A DNA stretch of 64,000 nucleotides from NCBI GenBank assembly GCA_964466055.1, contig CAYXLW010000001.1, positions 186,001 to 250,000 of the forward strand, read 5' to 3'. Below are positions 51,970 through 58,715 of the stretch, piece after piece. The stretch is from CAYXLW01 sp964466055. GTDB taxonomy: Bacteria; Patescibacteriota; Gracilibacteria; GCA-2401425. Position numbers and translations under genes: made by a program. The notes beneath the pieces are model-generated. The model worked only from the letters and a program-made list of their open reading frames with translations, was not told where the DNA came from and searched no databases. How positions within the stretch are numbered: position 1 is the stretch's first letter; each line of letters opens with the position of its first letter.

Positions 51970-53256
51970 ATGAAAAAATTTATGTGTGTTTTTGTTTTAA
52001 TCGCGGTTGCAATAGGAATGTTTTCTATTGCTATGCCAGCAGAAGAGCTTCAGGGGTACGGCATTCCTGAGGTAGAAATCCTGGGACCAGCCAGAAAAGA
52101 AGCCATTAAGCAGGGGAAACTCGTGCTAATGGTCTTTTCGAAGAAAGATTGTGGACCTTGCAATCTTTTGAATATGGCATACCGAGAGGTTGAATTCAAA
52201 AAGAAAGTGGATTGTGTGGTTTTGGCTATGGTCGAAACCACTGTGAACCCGCTTATTACCCGTTACTACGGTGTGACTCGTACTCCATCTTTACTGATGG
52301 TCGACCCTAAATCCATGGAGCCGATTTACGGCTTCCTTGGGTTCGTAAAAGAGGAGACATTTCTCCAAGAAATACGAGTTGGACTGACTTACACCAACAC
52401 CATCGCGGAACTTGAGAAGAAATTCCCAGCTACTACGGTCGAAGAAACCTTAAGAATTGCTAAGTATTATGAGATTTTTCCTTCTCAGATACCTGAGCAA
52501 CGAAGATCGGCGTTTTATTATGGCGCCGCATCGGATATGTTGAGGTTCAAGAAGATAATGACCGATCTTCTCTTTTTCTATGATAATATTCAAGAAAAAG
52601 GCAAGAAATGGTTCGTTGATTATCTGTATGAGGATGAATTTTACAAAGAGGTGGTGTCCTCTCTCGAAGCGTTTTTTCGAGAAAGTGGACGAGAATTTGT
52701 TCGGGATGAAGATAAGTGGCTGTCATGCATGATTGTCATGTGGGTACTGGAGGTTGAAGCACCACCATTCATCTTCGATGAAATGCGTTCCTCCGCGGAG
52801 AGAATGGCGGCAGAGGCAAAAAGAGCCGGAGATGAGGCTCGTTTTAATCTATGGAAACGGAGGGTCTCAATGGCGGAAGTGGATTATACACGCTTCGTCA
52901 AAAGAGCCGGAGATGAAGCTTGGGAGTTATATAAAAAAATTATCCCAAGTGGAAACAACGCCTCAGACTTCAATACATATGCCTGGTGGGGTTTTGAAAA
53001 TAGGAGTGTAACATCAAGAAAGTTACTCTTATATTTTTACTCTCTTTCGGTCAAATCTGTTTCCCTCGCCAAAAAGGAGAAGACGTCGCCTCGCGTTATG
53101 GCGGCGTACATTGACACTCTGGCCAATTGGTCAGAGATTCTTGGCAAAAAGAAAAAAGCGTTGGCTCTTTTTAGGCAAGCTGAAAAGCTTGATCCAAAAA
53201 GAGAATACACTGAAAACGTTCGGAGGCTAGCCTCCGAAATAAAAAAGAAAAAGTAG
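51970..53256 (+). CDS. Exported thioredoxin-fold protein, module A
   Basis: The 428-residue product begins with a signal peptide (MKKFMCVFVLIAVAIGMFSI, cleavage after AMPA near 24). A thioredoxin-like domain follows (about 35-140): VLMVFSKKDCGPCNLLNMAY contains the active-site CGPC, and GVTRTPSLLMVDP carries the cis-proline position. A long helical C-terminal part contains two RAGDEA repeats (a 21-bp DNA direct repeat at 52829 and 52908) and ends in a TPR-like stretch (KKKALALFRQAEKLDPKREY). Probable role: thiol-disulfide exchange on envelope proteins. Unlike native genes it has a strong Shine-Dalgarno sequence and a distinctly higher GC content, which suggests acquisition. The downstream trailer and terminator match those of module B. 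Confidence 0.8.
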   Translation: MKKFMCVFVLIAVAIGMFSIAMPAEELQGYGIPEVEILGPARKEAIKQGKLVLMVFSKKDCGPCNLLNMAYREVEFKKKVDCVVLAMVETTVNPLITRYYGVTRTPSLLMVDPKSMEPIYGFLGFVKEETFLQEIRVGLTYTNTIAELEKKFPATTVEETLRIAKYYEIFPSQIPEQRRSAFYYGAASDMLRFKKIMTDLLFFYDNIQEKGKKWFVDYLYEDEFYKEVVSSLEAFFRESGREFVRDEDKWLSCMIVMWVLEVEAPPFIFDEMRSSAERMAAEAKRAGDEARFNLWKRRVSMAEVDYTRFVKRAGDEAWELYKKIIPSGNNASDFNTYAWWGFENRSVTSRKLLLYFYSLSVKSVSLAKKEKTSPRVMAAYIDTLANWSEILGKKKKALALFRQAEKLDPKREYTENVRRLASEIKKKK

Positions 53257-53261
53257 AAGGT

Positions 53262-53382
53262 AAAGGTAAAGGTCTCGTAGGTGCCAAATGACCTTTATCT
53301 TAGCAAAAGGCAGGATAGCCATATCGAAAGATATGACAATCGAATTGGTGGCTTCCTGTCGAATGCTAACCTTTCGAAAAAA
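53262..53382 (+). ncRNA. Structured 3' trailer of module A
   Basis: Reading from the stop codon: P1 AAAGGTC/GACCTTT with conserved loop AGGTGCCAAA, then a junction closed by GGCAGGA and TCCTGTC. Inside, a hairpin with arms GCCATATC and GATATGAC and a GAAA loop (one C-A mismatch), and a second hairpin CAAT/ATTG. Module B keeps the same fold with different base pairs. GAATGCTAAC and the terminator follow. The transcript is probably part of the mRNA. Confidence 0.6.
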
Positions 53383-53417
53383 TGCCATGGTGGTTTTTAC
53401 TGCCATGGCACTTTTTT
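53383..53417 (+). terminator. Intrinsic terminator of module A
   Basis: TGCCATGG and CCATGGCA form a perfect 8-bp stem around a 12-nt loop, followed by CTTTTTT. Confidence 0.85.
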
Positions 53418-53484
53418 ATATCTAAAATTTATAGATTATTATTATGTAACTTGCTAAAATCATGCGCGTTGTAATTATTTTATT

Positions 53485-55161
53485 ATGAACGTAAAAACAG
53501 TTGGAATAATTGGAGGAAATGGGAAAATGGGGCAGTATTTTGCTCAGTTCTTTGAAAATCGTGAATTTACAGTTTTAATCGGAGATATTGGAACATCTCT
53601 TTCCAATAAAGAAGTAGCTCAAAAGTCAGATTTGCTTATTTTTTCCGTTCCAATAAATGAAACAGTCAAGATAATAGACTCAGTGTCAGATTTTATAAAA
53701 GAAGAGATGATTCTATTTGACCTTACTTCAATAAAAACTCCAGCAGTAGAAGCTATGCTTAAAACAAAAGCAAAAGAAATTGTAGGAGGACATCCTATGT
53801 TTGCTCCAACAGTTTCACTTATGGAGCAAGTTTTTGTTTTAACTCCAGGCAGAGGGGAAAATGGACTAGAATTCTTAAAAAAAATATTTAGTGAAGCAGG
53901 GGCTCATGTAAAAATTATAGAAAAAGAAAAACATGATAAGCTCATGACTGTTATCCAGTCATTGAATCATTTTACAGATATCTCTTTTGCACACGCACTT
54001 TCCAAAACAGGACTAGAAATTCATGATTTTCTTGAATTCCAATCTCCTGCATATCGAATGAAGCTGATTATGATGGGACGTATTTTAGCACAAAATCCAA
54101 GTTTATATGGAAGTATCCTAACTCAAAACCCATTAAACAAAGATGCAATAAAATTATTTGAAGAATCATCAAAAGAATTATCAAAAATTGTAGAAGATCA
54201 AGACTTAGAAACTTTTGAAAAATATTTTAAAGAAAGTGCAGAATATTTAAATGATTTTGCTGAAACAGCAATGAAAGAATCCGACATAATTATTGAACAG
54301 ATTTTTCAAAGAAAAATAAGAATTGATTCAAATGAAGAAGATGAAGGTGATGTTGCAATCCTTGGTCCGAAAAATACTTATTCAGATTTTGCTTGTTCAG
54401 AAGTTTTTGAAGAAACAAAATCGAAAAAATATTGCCGTACTATTCAAGAAATTTTTGAAAATGTCTCTTCAGAAAAAACATCATTAGGACTTGTTCCTGT
54501 AGAAAATAAATTAGCAGGACCAGTAAATGCCACATACGATTCTTTTTGGGAATTTGAAAATGTTGAAGTTGTAGGAGAAATGAATTTAAAAATTGACCAT
54601 GTTCTAGCTTCACTAAAACCAATTCCTTTAAAAAATATAGAAAAAGTTTTTTCTCATACTTCAGCATTAACACAATGTAGCCGTTTTCTTGAAAAATATA
54701 GAGATATAAAAATAATCCCAGTATCTTCAACCTCTGAGGCTGTTTTTCATCTTACACAAAGAAGTGCGGTAATTATTCCAGCTAGAGCTGCTAGAAAATC
54801 TCACCTTACAATCTTAAAAGAGAATATAAGTAATTCAAGTGATAACTATACGCGTTTTTATCTAATAAAAAAGAAGGATTCAAATAGCTTAGACTATAAA
54901 AATACTACAGAAAATTGCATAAGAACGGTTCTAGCTTTTGAGCTTTTCAAAACAAGAGTTGGTTCATTATTAAAAGTTTTACAATATTTTTATGAACAAG
55001 GCATTAATTTATTAAAATTAGAAAGTAAGCCAGTAGGGGATGACGGTGATACTATTTTCTTTGTAGATACTGAAGGGGCAATGACAGAAAAACAATTAAA
55101 AGGACTTGAAGAGAGGGTTGCTACATTAAAGGTGTTTGGATTAACAAAAAAACTAAAATAA
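53485..55161 (+). CDS. Prephenate dehydrogenase-prephenate dehydratase fusion (TyrA-PheA)
   Basis: The 558-residue product carries both branches of Tyr and Phe synthesis from prephenate. Residues 1-275 are a TyrA domain: GIIGGNGKMGQYFAQFF at the NAD(P) site, LLIFSVPINET, GGHPMFAPTVS near 107 and LTVIQ-type LMTVIQSLNHF near 154. Residues about 295-465 are a prephenate dehydratase: AILGPKNTYSDFA, PVENKLAGPVNATYDSF near 337 and the catalytic TRF in SSDNYTRFYLI near 458. An ACT domain (about 480-555, GSLLKVLQYFYEQGINLLKL, ESKPV) gives likely Phe feedback control. No chorismate mutase part is present. The gene lies between the two thioredoxin modules. Confidence 0.9.
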   Translation: MNVKTVGIIGGNGKMGQYFAQFFENREFTVLIGDIGTSLSNKEVAQKSDLLIFSVPINETVKIIDSVSDFIKEEMILFDLTSIKTPAVEAMLKTKAKEIVGGHPMFAPTVSLMEQVFVLTPGRGENGLEFLKKIFSEAGAHVKIIEKEKHDKLMTVIQSLNHFTDISFAHALSKTGLEIHDFLEFQSPAYRMKLIMMGRILAQNPSLYGSILTQNPLNKDAIKLFEESSKELSKIVEDQDLETFEKYFKESAEYLNDFAETAMKESDIIIEQIFQRKIRIDSNEEDEGDVAILGPKNTYSDFACSEVFEETKSKKYCRTIQEIFENVSSEKTSLGLVPVENKLAGPVNATYDSFWEFENVEVVGEMNLKIDHVLASLKPIPLKNIEKVFSHTSALTQCSRFLEKYRDIKIIPVSSTSEAVFHLTQRSAVIIPARAARKSHLTILKENISNSSDNYTRFYLIKKKDSNSLDYKNTTENCIRTVLAFELFKTRVGSLLKVLQYFYEQGINLLKLESKPVGDDGDTIFFVDTEGAMTEKQLKGLEERVATLKVFGLTKKLK

Positions 55162-55252
55162 TCCAAGTACTTTTTTTATATCACATTATTCTTTATTTAA
55201 AGCCATTATCTCATAATCTCAATTTAAAAGTTGGGAGTTATTTAGGATTTTA

Positions 55253-55281
55253 TTGACATATTAAAAATAAAATGCTTTAAT
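55253..55281 (+). promoter_or_regulatory. Promoter of thioredoxin module B
   Basis: TTGACA at 55253-55258, 17 bp, TTTAAT at 55276-55281, preceded by TG. Confidence 0.7.
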
Positions 55282-55292
55282 GCCAGCTCTAA

Positions 55293-55712
55293 TGGCACAA
55301 CAACCGTTGTGCCATTTTTAAGTGTCTATTTTTAGCCATATTATAGGCTTCATGATAATTAAATTATTTCAATTACTTACTATGAATTTATCTTAGATAC
55401 AAATAACAATTAACTAAATTCAACTCTTCTGTGTTTCACAACGGTTGTTGTGAAAGACAGGCCTTTAAAATTCTCGGTAAGATTTATTAGCAGGTATTCC
55501 TTTACATTTGATACATTGAAGATTAAATAATTTATTTAAAAATAATGTTGTTTATTTCAATAGATTCAAATGTAAATATCCTGCCTGCTAAGTATTAAGT
55601 ATATTTGAATAGAAATTAGCGTGCTACGAAGGTATCCAAGCGAATCTTGCAAATAAATTATTTGCTAAATTCTCTTGGATACCGTGACGGCACCCACGAT
55701 CCAAAGAGGAGA
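55293..55712 (+). promoter_or_regulatory. Multi-hairpin 5' leader, copy B
   Basis: The four hairpins of copy A recur in order: GGCACAAC/GTTGTGCC with T5 after it; TTTCACAAC/GTTGTGAAA; the long TTACATTTGA stem-loop; and GGTATCCAAG (55631) with CTTGGATACC (55674). The competing ATCCAA is at 55699-55704, next to AAAGAGGAGA. Spacing to the ATG (55718) differs by only one or two bases from copy A. Confidence 0.65.
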
Positions 55713-55717
55713 ATAGC

Positions 55718-56596
55718 ATGAAAAAAAAGATGTGTGTGTTTGTTTTAATCGCGGTTGCAATAGGAATGTTTTCTATTGCTATGCCTGCGGATATCCCTGA
55801 GCAAAGTATTGACGAAGCCACGGAACAAGCCCTTGAGGAGGGTAAACTCCTACTCATTGGTTTCTCTGCAGCTTGGTGTAATCCTTGTAAGCTTTTTAAC
55901 AAGGCTTATGAAGAAGACCCAAAATTCAGAGATGAGCTGAGCAAAATTGTTGTTTTTAGGAAGATTGAAGCTACGGACCCTAAAAACAAAGACATTGTGA
56001 TCAAATATAACATCCATGGTTATCCGACGTGGATACTTATAACCCCCCAAACCATGGAAATTCACGAAAGATTTAGGGGGTTCAGTGATAAGTCTTCGTT
56101 TATTGGTACAGTTACGATTGCTTTAAACATGGATTCAATTAAAGAGTGTGAGTTGAAGCCTCAAAAAGGAATGCAAGATTTGTTACGTCTTGCAATGTAT
56201 TATTCAGAGGATGATTGCGATAAAGCCTCTGAATATTACTATCCTTTGGGAAGATTGTCCTTGTTTGAGGCCACTTACTCAAAAGTTAGGGGCTTATTTT
56301 ATAAGTCCCAAAAGGATCCAAAGTCCTTCATCTTGAATAATAAGCAGGAGCTGGATGACGTAACTATCTCTTTGGCGAAAGCTTTGAAGGATGTGGCCGA
56401 GATAGTTGAAAAGGAGCATGTGTGGTTCACGTGCTTTACTCTTGTCTACGTGCATAATTCATTAGGACATAAACTTCCAAAATCCATTTTGACGTACATG
56501 AGGTCAATGATTTTGGAGGCTGAGCAGACTGGAGAGTTACAGTTTGCACAGAGGATGCATAAAGACCTCAAAATGATTCAAAAAAAGAAAAAATAA
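55718..56596 (+). CDS. Exported thioredoxin-fold protein, module B
   Basis: The 292-residue product starts with almost the same signal peptide as module A (MKKKMCVFVLIAVAIGMFSI). The thioredoxin-like domain (about residues 35-140) has active-site CNPC in LIGFSAAWCNPCKLFNKAY, and a cis-proline in HGYPTWILITPQ. A helical part of about 140 residues follows with a Cys-containing middle and ends in a lysine run. It resembles module A weakly over the whole mature length (about a third of residues in the domain by eye) and lacks A's C-terminal extension. Probable role: periplasm-side thiol reductase or isomerase. It has a strong Shine-Dalgarno sequence and higher GC than the neighbours. Confidence 0.8.
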   Translation: MKKKMCVFVLIAVAIGMFSIAMPADIPEQSIDEATEQALEEGKLLLIGFSAAWCNPCKLFNKAYEEDPKFRDELSKIVVFRKIEATDPKNKDIVIKYNIHGYPTWILITPQTMEIHERFRGFSDKSSFIGTVTIALNMDSIKECELKPQKGMQDLLRLAMYYSEDDCDKASEYYYPLGRLSLFEATYSKVRGLFYKSQKDPKSFILNNKQELDDVTISLAKALKDVAEIVEKEHVWFTCFTLVYVHNSLGHKLPKSILTYMRSMILEAEQTGELQFAQRMHKDLKMIQKKKK

Positions 56597-56710
56597 AGGT
56601 CGTAATAGGTGCCAAACGACCTTTATTCAAACGGCAGGATAAGTCGTACCGCAAGGTTCGACCAATCGAAGTGGTCGGCTTCCTGTCGGAATGCTAACAA
56701 TCGAAAAGAT
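56597..56710 (+). ncRNA. Structured 3' trailer of module B
   Basis: P1 is AAAGGTCGT/ACGACCTTT with loop AGGTGCCAAA. The junction is closed by GGCAGGA/TCCTGTC; inside, arms GTCGTACC and GGTTCGAC carry a GCAA tetraloop (one T-T mismatch), and ACCA/TGGT form the second hairpin. Compared with module A the stems change by compensating substitutions while the loops and closing helix stay fixed. Confidence 0.6.
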
Positions 56711-56745
56711 GCCATGGTGGTTTTTACTGCCATGGCGCTTTTTTA
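56711..56745 (+). terminator. Intrinsic terminator of module B
   Basis: GCCATGG and CCATGGC form a perfect stem with the same loop as module A, followed by a T-run. Confidence 0.85.
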
Positions 56746-57111
56746 TACTATAGTTAGCTCAATATTAAATGGCATAATCGTAGCTATCGAAAAACATTTA
56801 TAATATGCGGAGTTTTAAACTTTCTTATTATGCCAATTTATCCAGATTCAGCTATATCTGCGTGGGAATAGCATATACACTTTATTTCAAATTTCTATCT
56901 CCTTATTTCAATTTGCTATCTCCGCGTAGGCGGAGATCCAGTTTTTTTTTAAATGCCAAATATATGAGCATAAATGGACTCAAATAAAAGCCATCGGAAG
57001 ACAAATGCTCTATTCTGCCTATGAAATTTTTATGCTGATTTATCTTGTTCTAGCTATATTTAGATTTAGCTATAGAGTTCTGAGTTTTTATGATTTTATG
57101 AACTTACAAAA
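56746..57111. other. 366-bp gap before rplS with one REP-like hairpin
   Basis: No gene is convincing here. The notable element is ATCTCCGC-GTAG-GCGGAGAT at 56918-56937, a perfect 8-bp hairpin with GC-rich arms followed by a run of T, in very AT-rich DNA. It resembles dispersed REP palindromes of the GGATCTCCGC type and could also act as a plus-strand terminator. Repeats of TAGCTATA lie to the right. Confidence 0.5.
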
Positions 57112-57135
57112 AAACCAAGTAAATTTACTTGGTTT
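57112..57135 (-). terminator. Palindromic terminator of rplS
   Basis: A perfect 24-bp palindrome (half site AAACCAAGTAAA) lies 25 bp after the rplS stop and is followed on the minus strand by TTTTTTG. Confidence 0.75.
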
Positions 57136-57159
57136 ATACATCCGAGTTTCACGTTTTAA

Positions 57160-57705
57160 TTAATCTTTCTTTTCTTCATTTAAAGTATCTCCTTTATCTT
57201 CAGTATTGTTTGCTTCTTCTAAAGTTACTGGTATATCGTTAGATATCTCAGTCTCAACCAAATTTTCTTCTTTTATTTCAGTTGCTACTTCTTTAGATGC
57301 TCCAAGCTTCTCAAAGTGAGTCATCATTTGATCTCTTTGAGTTTGTGTTGTTTGTGTTTCTTGAAGACGAGCAGATTTTCCAGCTCTATCTCTCATGTAA
57401 TAAAGTTTAGCTCTTTTTATTTTTGCTACTTTTACAATTTGTATATCAACAATATTTGGTGCGTGAATAGCAAAAACCTTCTCCACGCCAACTCCTTCAC
57501 TAATTTTACGAACAGTAACAGTTGCATTAAGATCTCCACTTTTGTTATGTACTTTTATAACAAGCCCCTCAAATACTTGAAGACGGTCTTTTTCTCCTTC
57601 TTTAATTTTTTGTGTTACACGAACACTATGCCCAGTACGTATAGCTGGTACAGATGTTTTCATAAAACTACTATTGAGGTCTTGAATTAAACTTTGCTTT
57701 CCCAT
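57160..57705 (-). CDS. rplS: 50S ribosomal protein L19 with acidic extension
   Basis: L19 sits at the 30S-50S interface. Residues 1-115 match the family: SVPAIRTGHSVRVTQKIKEG near 18, RLQVFEGLVIKVHNKSG near 41, TVRKISEGVGVEKVF near 64 and KRAKLYYMRDRAGKSARLQE near 98. The protein continues to 181 residues with a Gln/Thr-rich and then Glu/Asp-rich tail, opposite in charge to the S20 tail. trmD and rimM, common neighbours, are absent. Confidence 0.93.
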   Translation of the reverse strand: MGKQSLIQDLNSSFMKTSVPAIRTGHSVRVTQKIKEGEKDRLQVFEGLVIKVHNKSGDLNATVTVRKISEGVGVEKVFAIHAPNIVDIQIVKVAKIKRAKLYYMRDRAGKSARLQETQTTQTQRDQMMTHFEKLGASKEVATEIKEENLVETEISNDIPVTLEEANNTEDKGDTLNEEKKD

Positions 57706-57739
57706 TTGTTTTTTTTAGACTTAAAGAGCGAGGCGCATT

Positions 57740-58324
57740 TTACTTGTGCTCCTTGAATTTATCAAGAGATTTTTTCATTTTATTTATAAGGAAGACATTA
57801 TTTGGGTTTCTTAAAATTTTCAAAATAAATGCGTCTTTTACCTCAAGTCTGTAGTCAAAATCTTCTTTTGTAAGTACAGAAAATCTAACATTTGTTTTAG
57901 CAAGATCTTTTTCAATGTAATCTTCTACTTTTTTACTTACTACGTTTCCAACAATTAATAAGTCTATTTCAGCTTTATCATCATTTACAAATTCTCCTGC
58001 GAGAATTGCTAAATGTGTTTCTCCAAGTTCATCAAGATCTTTCTTTAAGTTTTTGTCGTTAGCAGAAGATTTTACAAAAATACTCTTTAATTCAGGTACA
58101 AGAAGAAAAGATGTATTTAAATGGAAATATTTTTTTCTATTCCTAACACGTGACTTTATAAGTCCTGCCTTTTTAAGATTATCTAATTCTCTACGTATCG
58201 AATTAATTTGCTCATCTAGTAATCTAGTGAGTTGTCGAATAAAAAACTCTTCTTCAGAATTTAAGAGAAAAGTTTTTAGGAGCTTAATACGTGTTTGTGA
58301 AGAGAAAAGGGCTTTTAGTATCAT
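57740..58324 (-). CDS. Winged-helix regulator with nucleotidyltransferase-like C-terminal domain
   Basis: The ATG at 58324 gives MILKALFSSQTRIKLLKTFL; an in-frame TTG at 58345 would add seven residues. Residues 5-75 form an ArsR-like winged helix (EEFFIRQLTRLLDEQINSIR, recognition region, then RNRKKYFHLN as the wing). The second half (about 100-194) has ILAGEFVNDDKAEIDLLIVG, which resembles the strand that carries the first Asp pair of MNT-like nucleotidyltransferases. This two-domain type is common in CPR genomes. Target genes are unknown. Confidence 0.7.
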   Translation of the reverse strand: MILKALFSSQTRIKLLKTFLLNSEEEFFIRQLTRLLDEQINSIRRELDNLKKAGLIKSRVRNRKKYFHLNTSFLLVPELKSIFVKSSANDKNLKKDLDELGETHLAILAGEFVNDDKAEIDLLIVGNVVSKKVEDYIEKDLAKTNVRFSVLTKEDFDYRLEVKDAFILKILRNPNNVFLINKMKKSLDKFKEHK

Positions 58325-58365
58325 GCGTATAAAATATTTATTCAATAAATAAGAAGAAAAAACAT

Positions 58366-58381
58366 GTCCCTTTATTGGGAC
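58366..58381. terminator. Hairpin terminator upstream of the regulator gene
   Basis: GTCCC and GGGAC form a 5-bp stem around a 6-nt loop. GTTTTTTAT follows on the plus strand and ATGTTTTTT on the minus strand. The rest of 58382-58650 is AT-rich without a gene. Confidence 0.55.
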
Positions 58382-58650
58382 GTTTTTTATACATTTTCTT
58401 TTTTAAAAAAGCAAGTAAAATAATAAAAAATGTATACGAGAGTAAAAATATTGTTTTAGTTTTTTGTTTTATTAAAGAGAAAAAAAGAGGTTTTTGAATT
58501 TTTATAATTTCTTACGATTTTTGAATCATTTTTATGTTCAATTTTGATTTTTTGAAAATGTATGAATACAAAATTTATTCATATATGTTTTTTTGAGTAA
58601 AAAAATAGTTCAAATTATTTAGCTTTAATATAACAAAAATATCGAATTTT

Positions 58651-58683
58651 ATAAAAACAGAAACAGCAATAAATCTGTCTCTG
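58651..58683 (-). terminator. Intrinsic terminator of the SLH/M23 gene
   Basis: On the minus strand CAGAGACAG and CTGTTTCTG form a 9-bp stem with one G-U pair, followed by TTTTTAT. It lies about 35 bp after the gene's stop. Confidence 0.75.
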
Positions 58684-58715
58684 TAAATATAATTTACCTT
58701 TTATTAATTTAGAAC

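Larger units (their letters stand above)
51441..52042 (+). repeat. 602-bp duplicated leader and signal-peptide segment, copy A
   Basis: The segment is nearly identical (roughly 97% by eye) to 55188-55790. It covers promoter, multi-hairpin leader, ribosome-binding site and the first 24 codons of the following gene. Similarity drops abruptly where the mature protein begins. Confidence 0.9.
55188..55790 (+). repeat. 603-bp duplicated leader and signal-peptide segment, copy B
   Basis: Second copy of 51441-52042. It starts 27 bp after the tyrA-pheA stop and ends at codon 24 of the second thioredoxin gene. Differences are single substitutions; in H1 the loop changes from AACA to AACC while the arms are kept. 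Confidence 0.9.

Noticed and set aside
56609..56987. Two short plus-strand frames after thioredoxin module B
   Set aside because: The first covers the structured trailer and terminator; the second has no protein-like composition and contains the REP-like hairpin.
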